This document shows positions 17,446-26,492 of a stretch of DNA of 64,000 nucleotides, in pieces. The DNA is taken from assembly GCF_000430645.1 (NCBI RefSeq), contig NZ_AUMK01000011.1, forward strand, positions 124,001-188,000, in the 5' to 3' direction. This stretch comes from Aquimarina latercula DSM 2041. GTDB taxonomy: Bacteria; Bacteroidota; Bacteroidia; Flavobacteriales; Flavobacteriaceae. Positions within the stretch are counted from its first letter, which is position 1. Each line of letters opens with the position of its first letter. The notes below the pieces were generated by a model, which was not told where the DNA came from, made no database searches, and saw only the letters and a list, made by a program, of their open reading frames with translations. The translations under genes and the position numbers were made by a program.

Positions 17446-17490
17446 GAGGGAAAACACCCCTTTTTTTAATAGTGCATATTCCCTTACCCT
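17446..17490. repeat. Related ACCCC-type boxes upstream of a small secreted gene
   Basis: AGGGAAAACACCCC at 17446-17460 resembles the AGGTAAATACCCC unit upstream of the patatin operon, and a second CCCTTACCCT occurs at 17481-17490, about 30 bp on. The pair is about 70-115 bp before the minus-strand ATG at 17376. It is a looser match than the 16994-17037 pair but shares order, flanking T-rich stretch and spacing. Confidence 0.35.
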
Positions 17491-17526
17491 AAAAAAGGTT
17501 CTGATTTATAACGAATTATAAAAAAA

Positions 17527-17550
17527 AAGATCGCTTGGAAAAGCGATCTT
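17527..17550 (-). terminator. Intrinsic terminator of the 17581-17985 gene
   Basis: A perfect 10-bp stem, AAGATCGCTT with AAGCGATCTT around a 4-base loop, is followed on the minus strand by an uninterrupted U tract (positions 17528 down to about 17519). It lies about 30 bp after the stop of the minus-strand gene at 17581. Confidence 0.85.
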
Positions 17551-17580
17551 TTGTTAATTTATAATAATGTGGTATTTAAT

Positions 17581-17985
17581 TTACCAGCCAGATAATTGAG
17601 ATTCTTTACTACTTAAAGCCGGTATAGTAACAAAAATAGTATCAACTACCTTAGAAGCAAAAATCTCTCGCCCATCATTGATTCTTTTTTTAGTATCTAA
17701 TATTTGTTTTTTTATGTCAGCCCATTCTTCATCACTGTAACTTGCGGAAGAAGTAAAACCTTGTTGTTCTGATGCTCCTTGTTCAGAAGTTTTAATAATA
17801 AGTCTATCCGCAGAAACTGAATTATCTTGATTATAAGATCCTTCTTCAATTTTTACATCAACCTCTTTTATAGATTTTGTATTGGTTTTATAGTCTTGTC
17901 CAAAGGATAAGCTACAAACACAAAACATAATGAAAGTAATTCCAATTTTTAATCTCATTTTAGTACTTTTTGATAATTTGATCAT
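17581..17985 (-). CDS. Small secreted protein (paralog of the 17074-17376 product)
   Basis: A 134-residue protein. The N-terminus is a basic region, then a hydrophobic signal (MFCVCSLSFGQ). A Ser/Glu/Gln-rich central part leads to D-E-E-W-A-D-I-K-K-Q-I, K-K-R-I, V-V-D-T-I-F-V and a final Gly-Trp. This order matches the neighbour at 17074-17376, so an old tandem duplication is likely. No family is recognised. It has its own intrinsic terminator (17527-17550), so it is transcribed separately from the gene downstream. Confidence 0.65.
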   Translation of the reverse strand: MIKLSKSTKMRLKIGITFIMFCVCSLSFGQDYKTNTKSIKEVDVKIEEGSYNQDNSVSADRLIIKTSEQGASEQQGFTSSASYSDEEWADIKKQILDTKKRINDGREIFASKVVDTIFVTIPALSSKESQLSGW

Positions 17986-18138
17986 TGCGCCTTAAATATA
18001 TCTTTTATTAATAACAGGCAATTCAATTATTTAGTATTCGTAGGTCATGTTATAGTATCCGACTACATTAGAAAAATGACTAATTCTTAAAAGTTAGATA
18101 TATAAAGTATTGGAGATTATAAAGTTACGTTAAATAAA

Positions 18139-19395
18139 TTATATTTTAAAAGCTTTTTTCACTTGACCAACATAATCTAGTTTTTCCCAAGTAAATAATT
18201 CTACTTCTTTTTCTACTTTTCCAGAATATGGGCTTTCAAAAACTTTGGTAACTAGTTTTGGTTCTTTTCCCATATGTCCATATGCTGCAGTTTCTTTATA
18301 TATAGGGTTACGTAATTTTAAACGTTCTTCTATTGCAGCTGGTCTCATATCAAATATTTCAGCTACTTTTTCTGCAATTTCTCCATCGGTAATACCTAAC
18401 GTGCTAGTGCCATAAGTGTCAACAAAAATAGAAGTAGGTTCTACTACTCCAATGGCATAAGAAACTTGAACTAATGCTTCATTTGCAACACCAGCAGCAA
18501 CTAAATTTTTGGCTATATGCCTAGATGCATAAGCTGCAGAACGGTCAACTTTACTAGGATCTTTTCCAGAAAAAGCACCTCCACCATGAGCACCTTTACC
18601 TCCGTAAGTGTCAACAATAATCTTACGTCCAGTAAGACCAGTATCTCCATGTGGTCCTCCGATTACAAACTTACCAGTAGGGTTTATGTGATACGTTATT
18701 TGATCATTAAATAAATTCTGAATATATTTTGGTAATTGAGAAACTACTCTAGGAATTAAAATCGAAACGATGTCATTTTTTATTTTAGCCAGCATAACAT
18801 CATCATCTATATCAAAATCATCATGCTGAGTAGAGACAACAATTGCTACAATACGTTGTGGTACATTATCATCACTATATTCAATAGTAACTTGACTTTT
18901 AGAATCAGGACGTAAATATGGAATTTCTGTACCTTCTCTTCTTAATTTAGCAAGTTCAATAAGGATTTTATGAGAAATGTCTAATGCTAAGGGCATGTAG
19001 TTTTCAGTTTCCTTGGTTGCATACCCAAACATCATTCCTTGGTCACCTGCTCCTTGCTCTTCTTTAGTTTCTCTATCAACACCTTGGTTGATATCCTGTG
19101 ATTGCTCGTGGATAAGAGAAATTACACCACAAGAATCTCCACTGAATTGGTAGGCTCCTTTGGTATACCCAATTTCGTTAATTACTTCCCTTGCAATTTG
19201 CTGTACATCTAAATATGTTTTTGATTTAACCTCTCCAGCAAGAACCACTTGTCCAGTAGTTACCAAAGTTTCACAAGCTACCTTCGAATCTTTATCAAAG
19301 GCTAAAAAGTTATCTAATAAAGCATCACTAATTTGATCTGCCACTTTATCCGGATGTCCTTCAGATACACTTTCTGAAGTAAATAAATACGCCAT
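18139..19395 (-). CDS. metK: S-adenosylmethionine synthase
   Basis: A 418-residue protein that makes SAM from methionine and ATP in the cytoplasm. Family landmarks are clear: the N-terminal [11 protein letters not shown], the ATP-binding [12 protein letters not shown] motif, and the phosphate-binding [19 protein letters not shown]. Length is normal for the family. It is transcribed from the minus strand, away from the methionine operon, with about 165 nt of leader that folds extensively (19408-19563). Unlike metY and metH it has no SAM-I riboswitch. Confidence 0.97.
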   Translation of the reverse strand: MAYLFTSESVSEGHPDKVADQISDALLDNFLAFDKDSKVACETLVTTGQVVLAGEVKSKTYLDVQQIAREVINEIGYTKGAYQFSGDSCGVISLIHEQSQDINQGVDRETKEEQGAGDQGMMFGYATKETENYMPLALDISHKILIELAKLRREGTEIPYLRPDSKSQVTIEYSDDNVPQRIVAIVVSTQHDDFDIDDDVMLAKIKNDIVSILIPRVVSQLPKYIQNLFNDQITYHINPTGKFVIGGPHGDTGLTGRKIIVDTYGGKGAHGGGAFSGKDPSKVDRSAAYASRHIAKNLVAAGVANEALVQVSYAIGVVEPTSIFVDTYGTSTLGITDGEIAEKVAEIFDMRPAAIEERLKLRNPIYKETAAYGHMGKEPKLVTKVFESPYSGKVEKEVELFTWEKLDYVGQVKKAFKI

Positions 19396-19407
19396 TCTTC
19401 GTTGTTT

Positions 19408-19563
19408 TTATAGAATAAACTATAATAAATTATGACAGGATTGCAATAAAGAAGCTTTCGATAATTATAGTATTGTACCGAACTGCTTTAGCATTTATTT
19501 ACTGAATTGATTCTATCAGTTTTGATATGAATACTATAATTTCAGCTCTTTAGGGTTGCAATC
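19408..19563 (-). ncRNA. Structured 5' leader of metK, possible RNA switch
   Basis: Reading the minus strand from the predicted transcript start, GATTGCAA (19563-19556) pairs with TTGCAATC (19446-19439); AAAGAGC pairs with GC-T-TCTTT inside it; then a perfect 12-bp stem forms between AATTATAGTATT (19541-19530) and AATACTATAATT (19474-19463). The apical ~55 nt contain smaller hairpins. The 3' arm can instead pair 8 bp (ACTATAAT) with ATTATAGT at 19426-19419, which in turn can form a TTATAG/CTATAA hairpin just before the ATG. Mutually exclusive pairings next to the start codon are typical of regulatory leaders. It does not match SAM-I. AT-rich sequence raises the chance of accidental pairing. 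Confidence 0.55.
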
Positions 19564-19566
19564 AGT

Positions 19567-19596
19567 CAAATCTATCCCTTTTTAATAATGCGGCAA
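19567..19596 (-). promoter_or_regulatory. metK promoter
   Basis: On the minus strand TTG (19596-19594), a 19-nt spacer and TAGATTTG (19574-19567) match the Bacteroidota -33/-7 consensus very well. The start would fall at about 19563, exactly at the base of the first stem of the leader structure. Confidence 0.65.
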
Positions 19597-19706
19597 AGGT
19601 AAAAAAAATGATAATATTGGAAAGGATTTAACGTATCATTAATTTTCTTCCAATAAAAAAAACCTTTTAAGGGTGATTTTTTCGATCAAAACAATTTTTA
19701 TGGAAA

Positions 19707-19739
19707 TTGTTTTTAGTTTAAAAATAATTACTAGCTTTG
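19707..19739 (+). promoter_or_regulatory. Promoter of the metY operon
   Basis: TTG at 19707-19709, a 22-nt spacer and TAGCTTTG at 19732-19739 fit the Bacteroidota promoter consensus. Transcription would begin near 19743, some 25 nt before the riboswitch. Confidence 0.55.
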
Positions 19740-19767
19740 TCCCGAAGTTTCTTATACATATTAGTAA

Positions 19768-19869
19768 GTTATTAAGAAAGGTGGAGGGAATAGACCCTAT
19801 GAAACCTTAGCAACCCTTTAGTTATAAAGAAGGTGCTAAATTCTATTCGTTGTAGACGAAAAAGATAAC
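19768..19869 (+). promoter_or_regulatory. SAM-I riboswitch (S-box) of the metY operon
   Basis: The conserved S-box core is readable: closing stem GTTAT(T)/(G)ATAAC, then AAGGTGGAGGGA, TAGACCCTATGAAACC, TTAGCAACC, AAGGTGCTAAATTC and the P4 helix, in canonical order. The core is nearly identical to the second copy at 38507-38611. S-box RNAs bind SAM and switch off methionine genes. Here it precedes metY by 124 nt and probably controls the operon through metZ. Confidence 0.93.
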
Positions 19870-19874
19870 TCGAT

Positions 19875-19898
19875 ACAAATTGCAGTACTTGTAATTGT
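19875..19898 (+). terminator. Candidate expression-platform hairpin of the SAM riboswitch
   Basis: ACAAaTTGCAG pairs with the downstream TTGTAATTGT stretch (one bulged A, two G-U pairs, a 3-nt loop) and is followed by a T-rich tract to about 19916. This fits a terminator formed when SAM is bound, although it is weaker than a perfect GC stem. Confidence 0.45.
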
Positions 19899-19993
19899 CG
19901 TTTCCTTTCTTTTTAATTTTCTATACCATACGTTTTAAGAGTGTTTGATGTATTTGAATTTTATCAATTATTTAAAATTTAAAATAGAAAATT

Positions 19994-21283
19994 ATGAGTG
20001 CACAAAAATTTGCAACAGAAGCTTTACACGCAGGACATGACGTGAAAAACAATGGAGGGACAAGAGCAGTTCCTATTTATCAGACTACATCTTATGTTTT
20101 TAATGATGCAGATCATGCGGCTAATCTTTTTAATTTATCTGAACCAGGTTTTATTTATACTCGATTAAATAATCCAACAAATGATATTTTAGAACAGCGA
20201 TTGGCTACAATAGAAGGCGGTATTGCTGCTGTAGTTACGGCATCTGGAACAGCAGCTATTAATACTACATTGTTAACATTACTAAAATCAGGAGATCATA
20301 TTGTAGCTTCTAGTAGTTTATACGGAGGAACTTATAATCTTTTAAACGTTACGTTACCTAGGTTTGGAATAACAACTACGTTTGTCGACCCTTCGGATTC
20401 TGAGAATTTCAAGAATGCTGTACAGGAAAATACAAGAGTTTTCTTTGTAGAATCATTAGGTAATCCAAAACTAGATGTATTAGATCTTAAGGCGATTTCT
20501 AAAGAAGCAAAAGCATATAAAGTTCCACTTATTGTAGATAACACGGTGGCTACTCCAGCTTTATTAAACCCAATAGAACATGGTGCTAATATTGTTATTC
20601 ATTCATTAACAAAATACATAAGCGGAAATGGAACTTCTTTAGGAGGGGTTGTTATAGACGCAGGAACCTTTGATTGGTCAAGTGGCAAGTTTCCAGAGTT
20701 TACAGAACCTTCTCCAGGATATCATGGATTAGTATATCACGATGCTTTAGGTGCTGCTGCTTTTATTGCTAAGGTAAGAATAGAAGGATTGAGAGATTAT
20801 GGAGCTGCACTAAGTCCTTTTAATGCATTTCAGATTTTACAAGGTTTAGAAACTTTAGAGATTAGAATTAAAAAACATAGTGAAAATGCCTTGTCATTAG
20901 CAAAATGGTTAAAAGAGCAAGATGAGGTTACTTGGGTAAAATATCCAGGATTAGAAAGTGATACGTATCATCAACTTGCAAAAGAATACCTTCCAAAGGG
21001 GCAGAGTGGTATTGTTACTTTTGGAATAAAGGGTGGTTTCGATTCAGCAAAAACAGTTGCAAATGAAACCGAGATATTTTCTTTATTAGCAAATATAGGA
21101 GATTCGAAATCTTTAATTATTCATCCTGCAAGTACTACTCATCAACAGTTAAACGAAGAACAGCAAGAATCAACAGGAGTAACACAGGACTTAATACGAC
21201 TTTCTGTTGGTTTAGAAAATATAGAAGATTTAAAAACGGATCTAAAAAGCGCATTTTCTAAAGTAGGTGAAAAAGTAAAGTAA
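19994..21283 (+). CDS. metY: O-acetylhomoserine sulfhydrylase
   Basis: A 429-residue PLP enzyme of the Cys/Met metabolism family that makes homocysteine (or methionine with methanethiol) from O-acetylhomoserine and sulfide. Visible landmarks: FATEALHAGHD at the N-terminus, the substrate-binding YTRLNNPT motif, ASGTAAINTT, and the PLP lysine in HSLTKYISGNG. The long insert after the lysine (FPEFTEPSPGYHGL) separates MetY from MetB/MetZ types. It is the first gene after the SAM-I riboswitch and starts the operon metY-metX-thrA-OsmC-metZ. Confidence 0.93.
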   Translation: MSAQKFATEALHAGHDVKNNGGTRAVPIYQTTSYVFNDADHAANLFNLSEPGFIYTRLNNPTNDILEQRLATIEGGIAAVVTASGTAAINTTLLTLLKSGDHIVASSSLYGGTYNLLNVTLPRFGITTTFVDPSDSENFKNAVQENTRVFFVESLGNPKLDVLDLKAISKEAKAYKVPLIVDNTVATPALLNPIEHGANIVIHSLTKYISGNGTSLGGVVIDAGTFDWSSGKFPEFTEPSPGYHGLVYHDALGAAAFIAKVRIEGLRDYGAALSPFNAFQILQGLETLEIRIKKHSENALSLAKWLKEQDEVTWVKYPGLESDTYHQLAKEYLPKGQSGIVTFGIKGGFDSAKTVANETEIFSLLANIGDSKSLIIHPASTTHQQLNEEQQESTGVTQDLIRLSVGLENIEDLKTDLKSAFSKVGEKVK

Positions 21284-21373
21284 TTAAGATTGACAAGCAT
21301 TGAGATGCTAACCCTTTCCTTGAGATTAGAAGAAGGGGAAGTAGACTCTTTATAAATAGTAGGCTTAATATAT

Positions 21374-22336
21374 ATGCTCCAAAAAATTGAAATATTAGAT
21401 TTTATAACTACCAAAGGGCTAGAAATAGAACGAATTCCACTGTTTTATGAAGTCTTTGGTAAACCTTTGTTAGAAGGCCCCGTAGTTTTGGTTAATCATG
21501 CGTTAACGGGTAATTCTGATGTTTGTGGCCCCAATGGTTGGTGGAATGGACTGATTGGAGAAGGTAAATGTATTGATACAGATAAATATACGGTGCTCTC
21601 ATTTAATATTCCAGGTAATGGATATGATGGAGATGAGAAAAATTTAATTACGGATTATACACTTTTTACGGCAAGGGATATCGCAGCGATTTTTGAAAAA
21701 GGTATAAAACAACTGAATGTTCAAAAACTATATGCTGCTATAGGAGGATCGGTTGGAGGAGGTATTGCTTGGGAACTTGCAGCATTAGCGCCAGGATTGA
21801 TTAATCATTTAATTCCAGTAGCTACAGACTGGAAATCTACAGATTGGTTAAAAGCTAATTGTTTAATACAAGAGCAGATTTTACTAAACTCTAAGAATCC
21901 TGTGCATGATGCAAGATTGCATGCGATGCTTATCTATAGATCGCCTGAGTCATTTAAGGAAAAGTTTCATAGGACTTTTAATGGTGAAAAGGGAATGTAT
22001 AATGTGGAAAGTTGGTTGTTTCATCATGGGAAAAAGTTAAATAAAAGATTTACTCTTTCCGCATATAAAGAGCTGAACTATATACTTGCCAATATTGATA
22101 TAACAGAAGGGAGAGGATGTTTTAAGGATTTGGCGGCTAATATCAAATCGAATATTCATATCGTAAGTGTCAATTCTGATGGCTTTTTTACGGCAAAAGA
22201 AGATGAGATTACTTTTCAGGAGTTAAAGGAAGTAAAGCAAAATGTTTGGCATCATACAATTGATTCGGTTCACGGACATGATGCGTTTCTTATAGAATTT
22301 GACCAACTGAGTAGGTTGTTGTCAGATGTATTTTAA
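21374..22336 (+). CDS. metX: Homoserine O-acetyltransferase-like alpha/beta hydrolase
   Basis: A 320-residue protein of the MetX family, which acylates homoserine. The fold signatures are present: HALTGNSDVCG, the nucleophile elbow G-G-S126-V-G-G, and the catalytic His in VHGHDAFL. It is shorter than typical MetX (about 370 residues), mainly through a reduced lid, and the elbow has V where most members have M. Placement between metY and the homoserine-forming enzyme supports the acetyltransferase role; acetyl- versus succinyl-CoA preference cannot be settled here. Confidence 0.85.
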   Translation: MLQKIEILDFITTKGLEIERIPLFYEVFGKPLLEGPVVLVNHALTGNSDVCGPNGWWNGLIGEGKCIDTDKYTVLSFNIPGNGYDGDEKNLITDYTLFTARDIAAIFEKGIKQLNVQKLYAAIGGSVGGGIAWELAALAPGLINHLIPVATDWKSTDWLKANCLIQEQILLNSKNPVHDARLHAMLIYRSPESFKEKFHRTFNGEKGMYNVESWLFHHGKKLNKRFTLSAYKELNYILANIDITEGRGCFKDLAANIKSNIHIVSVNSDGFFTAKEDEITFQELKEVKQNVWHHTIDSVHGHDAFLIEFDQLSRLLSDVF

Positions 22337-22347
22337 AATAGGACAAA

Positions 22348-24759
22348 ATGAAGATTTTAAAGTTTGGAGGAAAATCACTTGCTAATGGTGAAGGTATCCA
22401 TAAAGTGGTTGATATAATAGAAGATAAGGTTAATAATGGTGAGTTAATTACTGTTGTGCTTTCTGCTAGAGGGAAATCTACCGATCAATTAGAAGAAATA
22501 TTGAATAGGGCTGTTAAAAATGAAAGTTATCAAGAACAACTACAGGCTTTTAAACAATATCAAATAAATGATTACGGTAGTTTTAAAGTTGATGAGGAGT
22601 TTGAAACATTGGATAAGCTTTTTGAAGGAGTTTCTTTGTTAGGTGACTACAGCAAAAGAATTAAAGATCAAGTATTATCTCAAGGAGAAGTAATCTCTGC
22701 TAAGTTACTTACTCACATACTTAAAGAAAAAGGAATAAAAGCCAATTTCACAGATAGCAGAGAGTTAATAAAAACCGATGGTAAGTTTGGAGAAGCACAA
22801 CCGTTAGATAAGCTATCTAAAGAAAATGTTATTAAACATTTTAAAAAATATAATGGTTCAACGGTTAATATTGTAACTGGTTTTATTGCTTCTAATACTA
22901 ATAATGAAACAACAACTTTAGGAAGAAATGGAAGTAATTATACTGCTGCGCTTTTAGCCAATTACTTAGATGCAGAAGAGTTACAGAATTTCACCCATGT
23001 AAGTGGAATTTACACAGCGAATCCGGATTTAGTAAGTGATGCAAAAAAGATTGAAAAATTATCTTTTACTGAGGCAAATGAGTTGGCGTATTTTGGAGCT
23101 AATATTCTCCATGCTAAAACTATAATACCATTAATTGAAAAAAATATACCTCTTCGTATTCTAAATACATTTGACGGTCATAATGATGGAACATTAATTA
23201 CTGCAGAGAATAGTAATAAAGGAATAAAATCTCTTTCTGTTTTGGAGAATGTTTCTTTAATCAATTTAGAAGGGAGAGGACTTTTAGGAAAAGTAGGAGT
23301 GGATGCTAGAATATTTAAAGCGTTAGCTTATAAAGATATCAGTGTAAGCATTATTTCACAAGGTTCGTCCGAGAGAGGAATAGGTCTTGTTGTAACTTCA
23401 GAAAAAGCAATAGAAGCTAAAAAAGTTTTGGAACAAGAGTTCGAAGTGGATTTTCATAAGCAAGATGTAAATAGAATTACAATAATAAATGAAGTTTCTG
23501 TAATTTCTATTATAGGACAAGATTTAAGTACATTTCATAAACCTTATAATTCCTTAATTAAAAATCAGGTAATCCCATTACTTTTTAACAATACAGTTAC
23601 AGGTAAGAATGTGAGTTTAGTTGTATATAAAAGTCAACTTCATAAAGCATTAAATGTTATTCATGGGGAGATTTTTGGAGTAGCAAAGAAAATAAATATT
23701 GCTGTGTTTGGACATGGACTTGTTGGTGGAACTTTGATAGATCAAATTTTAAAATCTGCAGATGATATTGAAAAGAGAAAAAAGATTGATCTTAATATTT
23801 TTGCGGTTGCAAATTCTAAAAAAGTACTTTTTAATAAAAATGGAGTTGATACTAATTGGAAAACTGATCTAAAACAAGGGAACTCTTATGGTATTGAAGA
23901 TGTTATAAAATTTGCTGATGAGCATCATTTAGAAAATCTGATCGCTATAGATAATACTGCTAGTAAAGAATTTACTGATAATTACACCATTTTGATTGAA
24001 AATGGATTTGATTTGGTGTCCTCTAATAAAGTGGCAAATACGCTAAGTTTTGATTTTTATAAAGAACTTAGAAGAAAGTTAGAAGAATTTCAAAAACAAT
24101 ATCTGTATGAAACTAATGTTGGTGCTGGATTGCCCTTAATAGATACTATTAAGTTGTTACATTTATCTGGAGAAAATATTACTAGAATCAAAGGAGTTTT
24201 CTCTGGTTCATTAAGTTATTTATTTAATACTTTTTCTAAAGAACAAAGACTGTTTAGTGAAGTGCTGCAAGAGGCTATTGATAAAGGGTTTACAGAACCA
24301 GATCCTCGAGAGGATTTATGTGGTAATGATGTAGGAAGAAAATTATTGATTTTGGCTAGAGAACTTGATTTGAGTAATGAATTTGTAGATGTCAATATTC
24401 ATAATTTAATTCCTGAAAGTTTAAGAGAAGGAGAGGCTGATTTGTTTTTAGGAAGGTTAAAAGAGTTAGACCCAGTATATCAAAAAATAAAAGAAGAACA
24501 GAAACCCGATCATGTTTTGCGATATATTGGGGATCTTCACGGTGATTTATTTGAAGAAAAAGGAATTTTAGATGTTAAATTAGTATCTGTTCCGGAAAGC
24601 AGTGCGTTAGGACAAGTAAAAGGTTCCGACTCTATATTCGAGATTTATACAGAGTCATATGGAGATCAACCTATAGTGATACAAGGAGCAGGAGCAGGAG
24701 CTGCGGTTACTGCCAGAGGAGTTTTTGGAGATATATTGAGGTTAACTGAAAAAAGGTAA
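22348..24759 (+). CDS. thrA: Bifunctional aspartate kinase / homoserine dehydrogenase
   Basis: An 803-residue fusion. Residues 1 to about 290 are the aspartate kinase (KFGGKSLAN start, TLGRNGSNYTAALLA), then ACT regulatory domains to about 445 (with VSIISQGSSERGI). From about 450 there is an NAD(P)-binding Rossmann start, VFGHGLVGGTLI, and the homoserine dehydrogenase catalytic region (ETNVGAGLPLIDT, FTEPDPREDLCGNDVGRK). It commits aspartate to homoserine. It lies 11 bp after metX, so homoserine is made and activated by adjacent genes under the same riboswitch. Whether threonine inhibits it cannot be read from sequence. Confidence 0.95.
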   Translation: MKILKFGGKSLANGEGIHKVVDIIEDKVNNGELITVVLSARGKSTDQLEEILNRAVKNESYQEQLQAFKQYQINDYGSFKVDEEFETLDKLFEGVSLLGDYSKRIKDQVLSQGEVISAKLLTHILKEKGIKANFTDSRELIKTDGKFGEAQPLDKLSKENVIKHFKKYNGSTVNIVTGFIASNTNNETTTLGRNGSNYTAALLANYLDAEELQNFTHVSGIYTANPDLVSDAKKIEKLSFTEANELAYFGANILHAKTIIPLIEKNIPLRILNTFDGHNDGTLITAENSNKGIKSLSVLENVSLINLEGRGLLGKVGVDARIFKALAYKDISVSIISQGSSERGIGLVVTSEKAIEAKKVLEQEFEVDFHKQDVNRITIINEVSVISIIGQDLSTFHKPYNSLIKNQVIPLLFNNTVTGKNVSLVVYKSQLHKALNVIHGEIFGVAKKINIAVFGHGLVGGTLIDQILKSADDIEKRKKIDLNIFAVANSKKVLFNKNGVDTNWKTDLKQGNSYGIEDVIKFADEHHLENLIAIDNTASKEFTDNYTILIENGFDLVSSNKVANTLSFDFYKELRRKLEEFQKQYLYETNVGAGLPLIDTIKLLHLSGENITRIKGVFSGSLSYLFNTFSKEQRLFSEVLQEAIDKGFTEPDPREDLCGNDVGRKLLILARELDLSNEFVDVNIHNLIPESLREGEADLFLGRLKELDPVYQKIKEEQKPDHVLRYIGDLHGDLFEEKGILDVKLVSVPESSALGQVKGSDSIFEIYTESYGDQPIVIQGAGAGAAVTARGVFGDILRLTEKR

Positions 24760-24891
24760 ATTATAATAACTACGAATTAAAGTTATTTTTAGTTTATGAA
24801 AGATATTTGAATTTTAAAAAAAGAGAACGTAGTTACTGAGCTCGATCTCAATTTTTAATGCATTAATAAGTGATTAAAAAAATTTGAACAT

Positions 24892-25317
24892 ATGAAAATA
24901 GAATTAAAAAGAATAGATAATGATTATCATTTTGAATTAAAAAATGAAAGAGGTCATATAACCCATATTGATAGCAAAGCAGAAGTTGGAGGTCATGATT
25001 TGGCACCAAGTCCTATGGAATATGTGTTGATGGGGGTAGCTGGTTGTAGCGCTATTGATGTTATTTCTATATTAAAGAAACAACGTCAGGAAATTACTGA
25101 TTACAGAGCAGAAGTTGATGGGTCACGAGTGGAAGTCGATGGGGCAAAACCATTCAAAGAGATTTCTGTTACGGTTTATTTAGAAGGAGAGATAGCACCC
25201 GAAAAAGCTAAAAGAGCAGCACAATTATCATTCGAAAAATATTGTTCCGTGTCTAAAACATTGGAGCCTACAGCTACTGTAACATATAAGGTTGTAGTTA
25301 ATAATGAAGAAGTATGA
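24892..25317 (+). CDS. OsmC family protein
   Basis: A 141-residue protein of the OsmC/Ohr fold. The two conserved cysteines are in AGCSAID (about residue 50) and KYCSVSKTL (about residue 115), with the expected PSPMEYVLMGVAGC and final strand ATVTYKVVV. Family members reduce organic hydroperoxides or bind small thiols. Its last bases overlap the start of metZ by 4 bp (ATGA), so the two are translationally coupled; a role in protecting sulfur intermediates is possible but inferred. Confidence 0.88.
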   Translation: MKIELKRIDNDYHFELKNERGHITHIDSKAEVGGHDLAPSPMEYVLMGVAGCSAIDVISILKKQRQEITDYRAEVDGSRVEVDGAKPFKEISVTVYLEGEIAPEKAKRAAQLSFEKYCSVSKTLEPTATVTYKVVVNNEEV

Positions 25318-26492
25318 GCTTAAAAAGCCAAAATTTTGAAACGCAAGCGGTAAGGACTCAAACTGAGAAAACTCAGTTTTTAGAACATTCTACACCGATG
25401 TATTTAACATCTGGATTTGTTTTTGAAGATTCTGAAGAAATGAGAGCTGCCTTTGCAGAAGAGAAAGATCGTAATTTATATAGTCGTTTTAGTAATCCCA
25501 ATACAACAGAGTTTGTTGATAAAATCTGTAAATTAGAAGGAGCAGAGGATGGTTATGCATTTGCAACGGGAATGGCTGCGGTGTTTTCTACCTTTGCCGC
25601 ATTATTAAACGCAGGAGATCACATCGTTTCTGCTAGGTCAGTATTTGGATCAACACATTCTTTGTTTACGAAGTATTTTCCTAAATGGAATATAGAAACA
25701 AGTTATTTTCCAGTTAATGAGGTTGATACAATAGAAAGTTTAATCCAGCCTAATACAAAAATCATTTATGCAGAATCTCCAACAAATCCAGGAGTAGATG
25801 TATTGGATCTGGAGTTGTTAGGTAAGATTGCAAAAAAGCATAAACTGTTATTGGTTATTGATAATTGTTTTGCAACACCATATTTACAAAATCCGATAAA
25901 GTTTGGAGCTGATCTTGTGATTCATTCAGCTACAAAATTAATTGATGGGCAAGGACGTGTATTAGGAGGAGTAACTGTCGGTAAGAAAGAATTGATAAAA
26001 GAGATTTATTTGTTTTCTCGTAATACTGGACCAGCGTTATCACCATTTAATGCGTGGGTATTATCCAAAAGCCTAGAAACTTTAGCTGTTAGGGTAGATC
26101 GACATTGCGAAAATGCCTTAAAATTAGCTGAGTTTTTAGAATCTCACCCTAAGGTGGATTGGGTGAAATATCCTTTCTTAAAATCACACCCGCAATATGA
26201 AGTGGCTAAGAAACAGATGCGATTAGGAGGTAATATTGTTGCTTTCGAAGTTCAAAATGGTGTAGCGGGAGGAAAGACATTTTTTGATAGTATCAAAATG
26301 TGTTCACTTTCTGCAAATCTGGGTGATACCAGAACTATTGTTACACATCCAGCTTCTACAACGCATAGTAAATTAGCAGTTGAAGATAAATTAGCTGTTG
26401 GTATTACAGATGGAATGGTAAGATGTTCTGTGGGGTTGGAACATATTGATGATGTAATAGCTGATATTGCACAAGCACTAGAAGAAATATAA
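25314..26492 (+). CDS. metZ: O-succinylhomoserine sulfhydrylase-type PLP enzyme
   Basis: A 392-residue Cys/Met metabolism PLP enzyme. Landmarks: YSRFSNPN, the GMAAVFSTFAALL motif, DNCFATPYLQNP and the PLP lysine in HSATKLIDGQGR. The GQGR after the lysine and overall length fit the MetZ group (direct sulfhydrylation) rather than cystathionine enzymes. It is the last gene of the riboswitch operon, making a second homocysteine-forming enzyme besides MetY. Acyl specificity (acetyl or succinyl) is uncertain. Confidence 0.88.
   Translation: MSLKSQNFETQAVRTQTEKTQFLEHSTPMYLTSGFVFEDSEEMRAAFAEEKDRNLYSRFSNPNTTEFVDKICKLEGAEDGYAFATGMAAVFSTFAALLNAGDHIVSARSVFGSTHSLFTKYFPKWNIETSYFPVNEVDTIESLIQPNTKIIYAESPTNPGVDVLDLELLGKIAKKHKLLLVIDNCFATPYLQNPIKFGADLVIHSATKLIDGQGRVLGGVTVGKKELIKEIYLFSRNTGPALSPFNAWVLSKSLETLAVRVDRHCENALKLAEFLESHPKVDWVKYPFLKSHPQYEVAKKQMRLGGNIVAFEVQNGVAGGKTFFDSIKMCSLSANLGDTRTIVTHPASTTHSKLAVEDKLAVGITDGMVRCSVGLEHIDDVIADIAQALEEI

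Noticed and set aside
19408..19563. metK leader as a SAM-I, SAM-II or SAM-III riboswitch
   Set aside because: None of the S-box conserved blocks seen in the two true copies is present, and the fold does not resemble the short pseudoknot of SAM-II or the small junction of SAM-III as I know them.
24767..24835. 8-bp inverted repeat TAACTACG / CGTAGTTA between thrA and osmC
   Set aside because: Arms are short and far apart in AT-rich DNA, with no U tract or promoter context.
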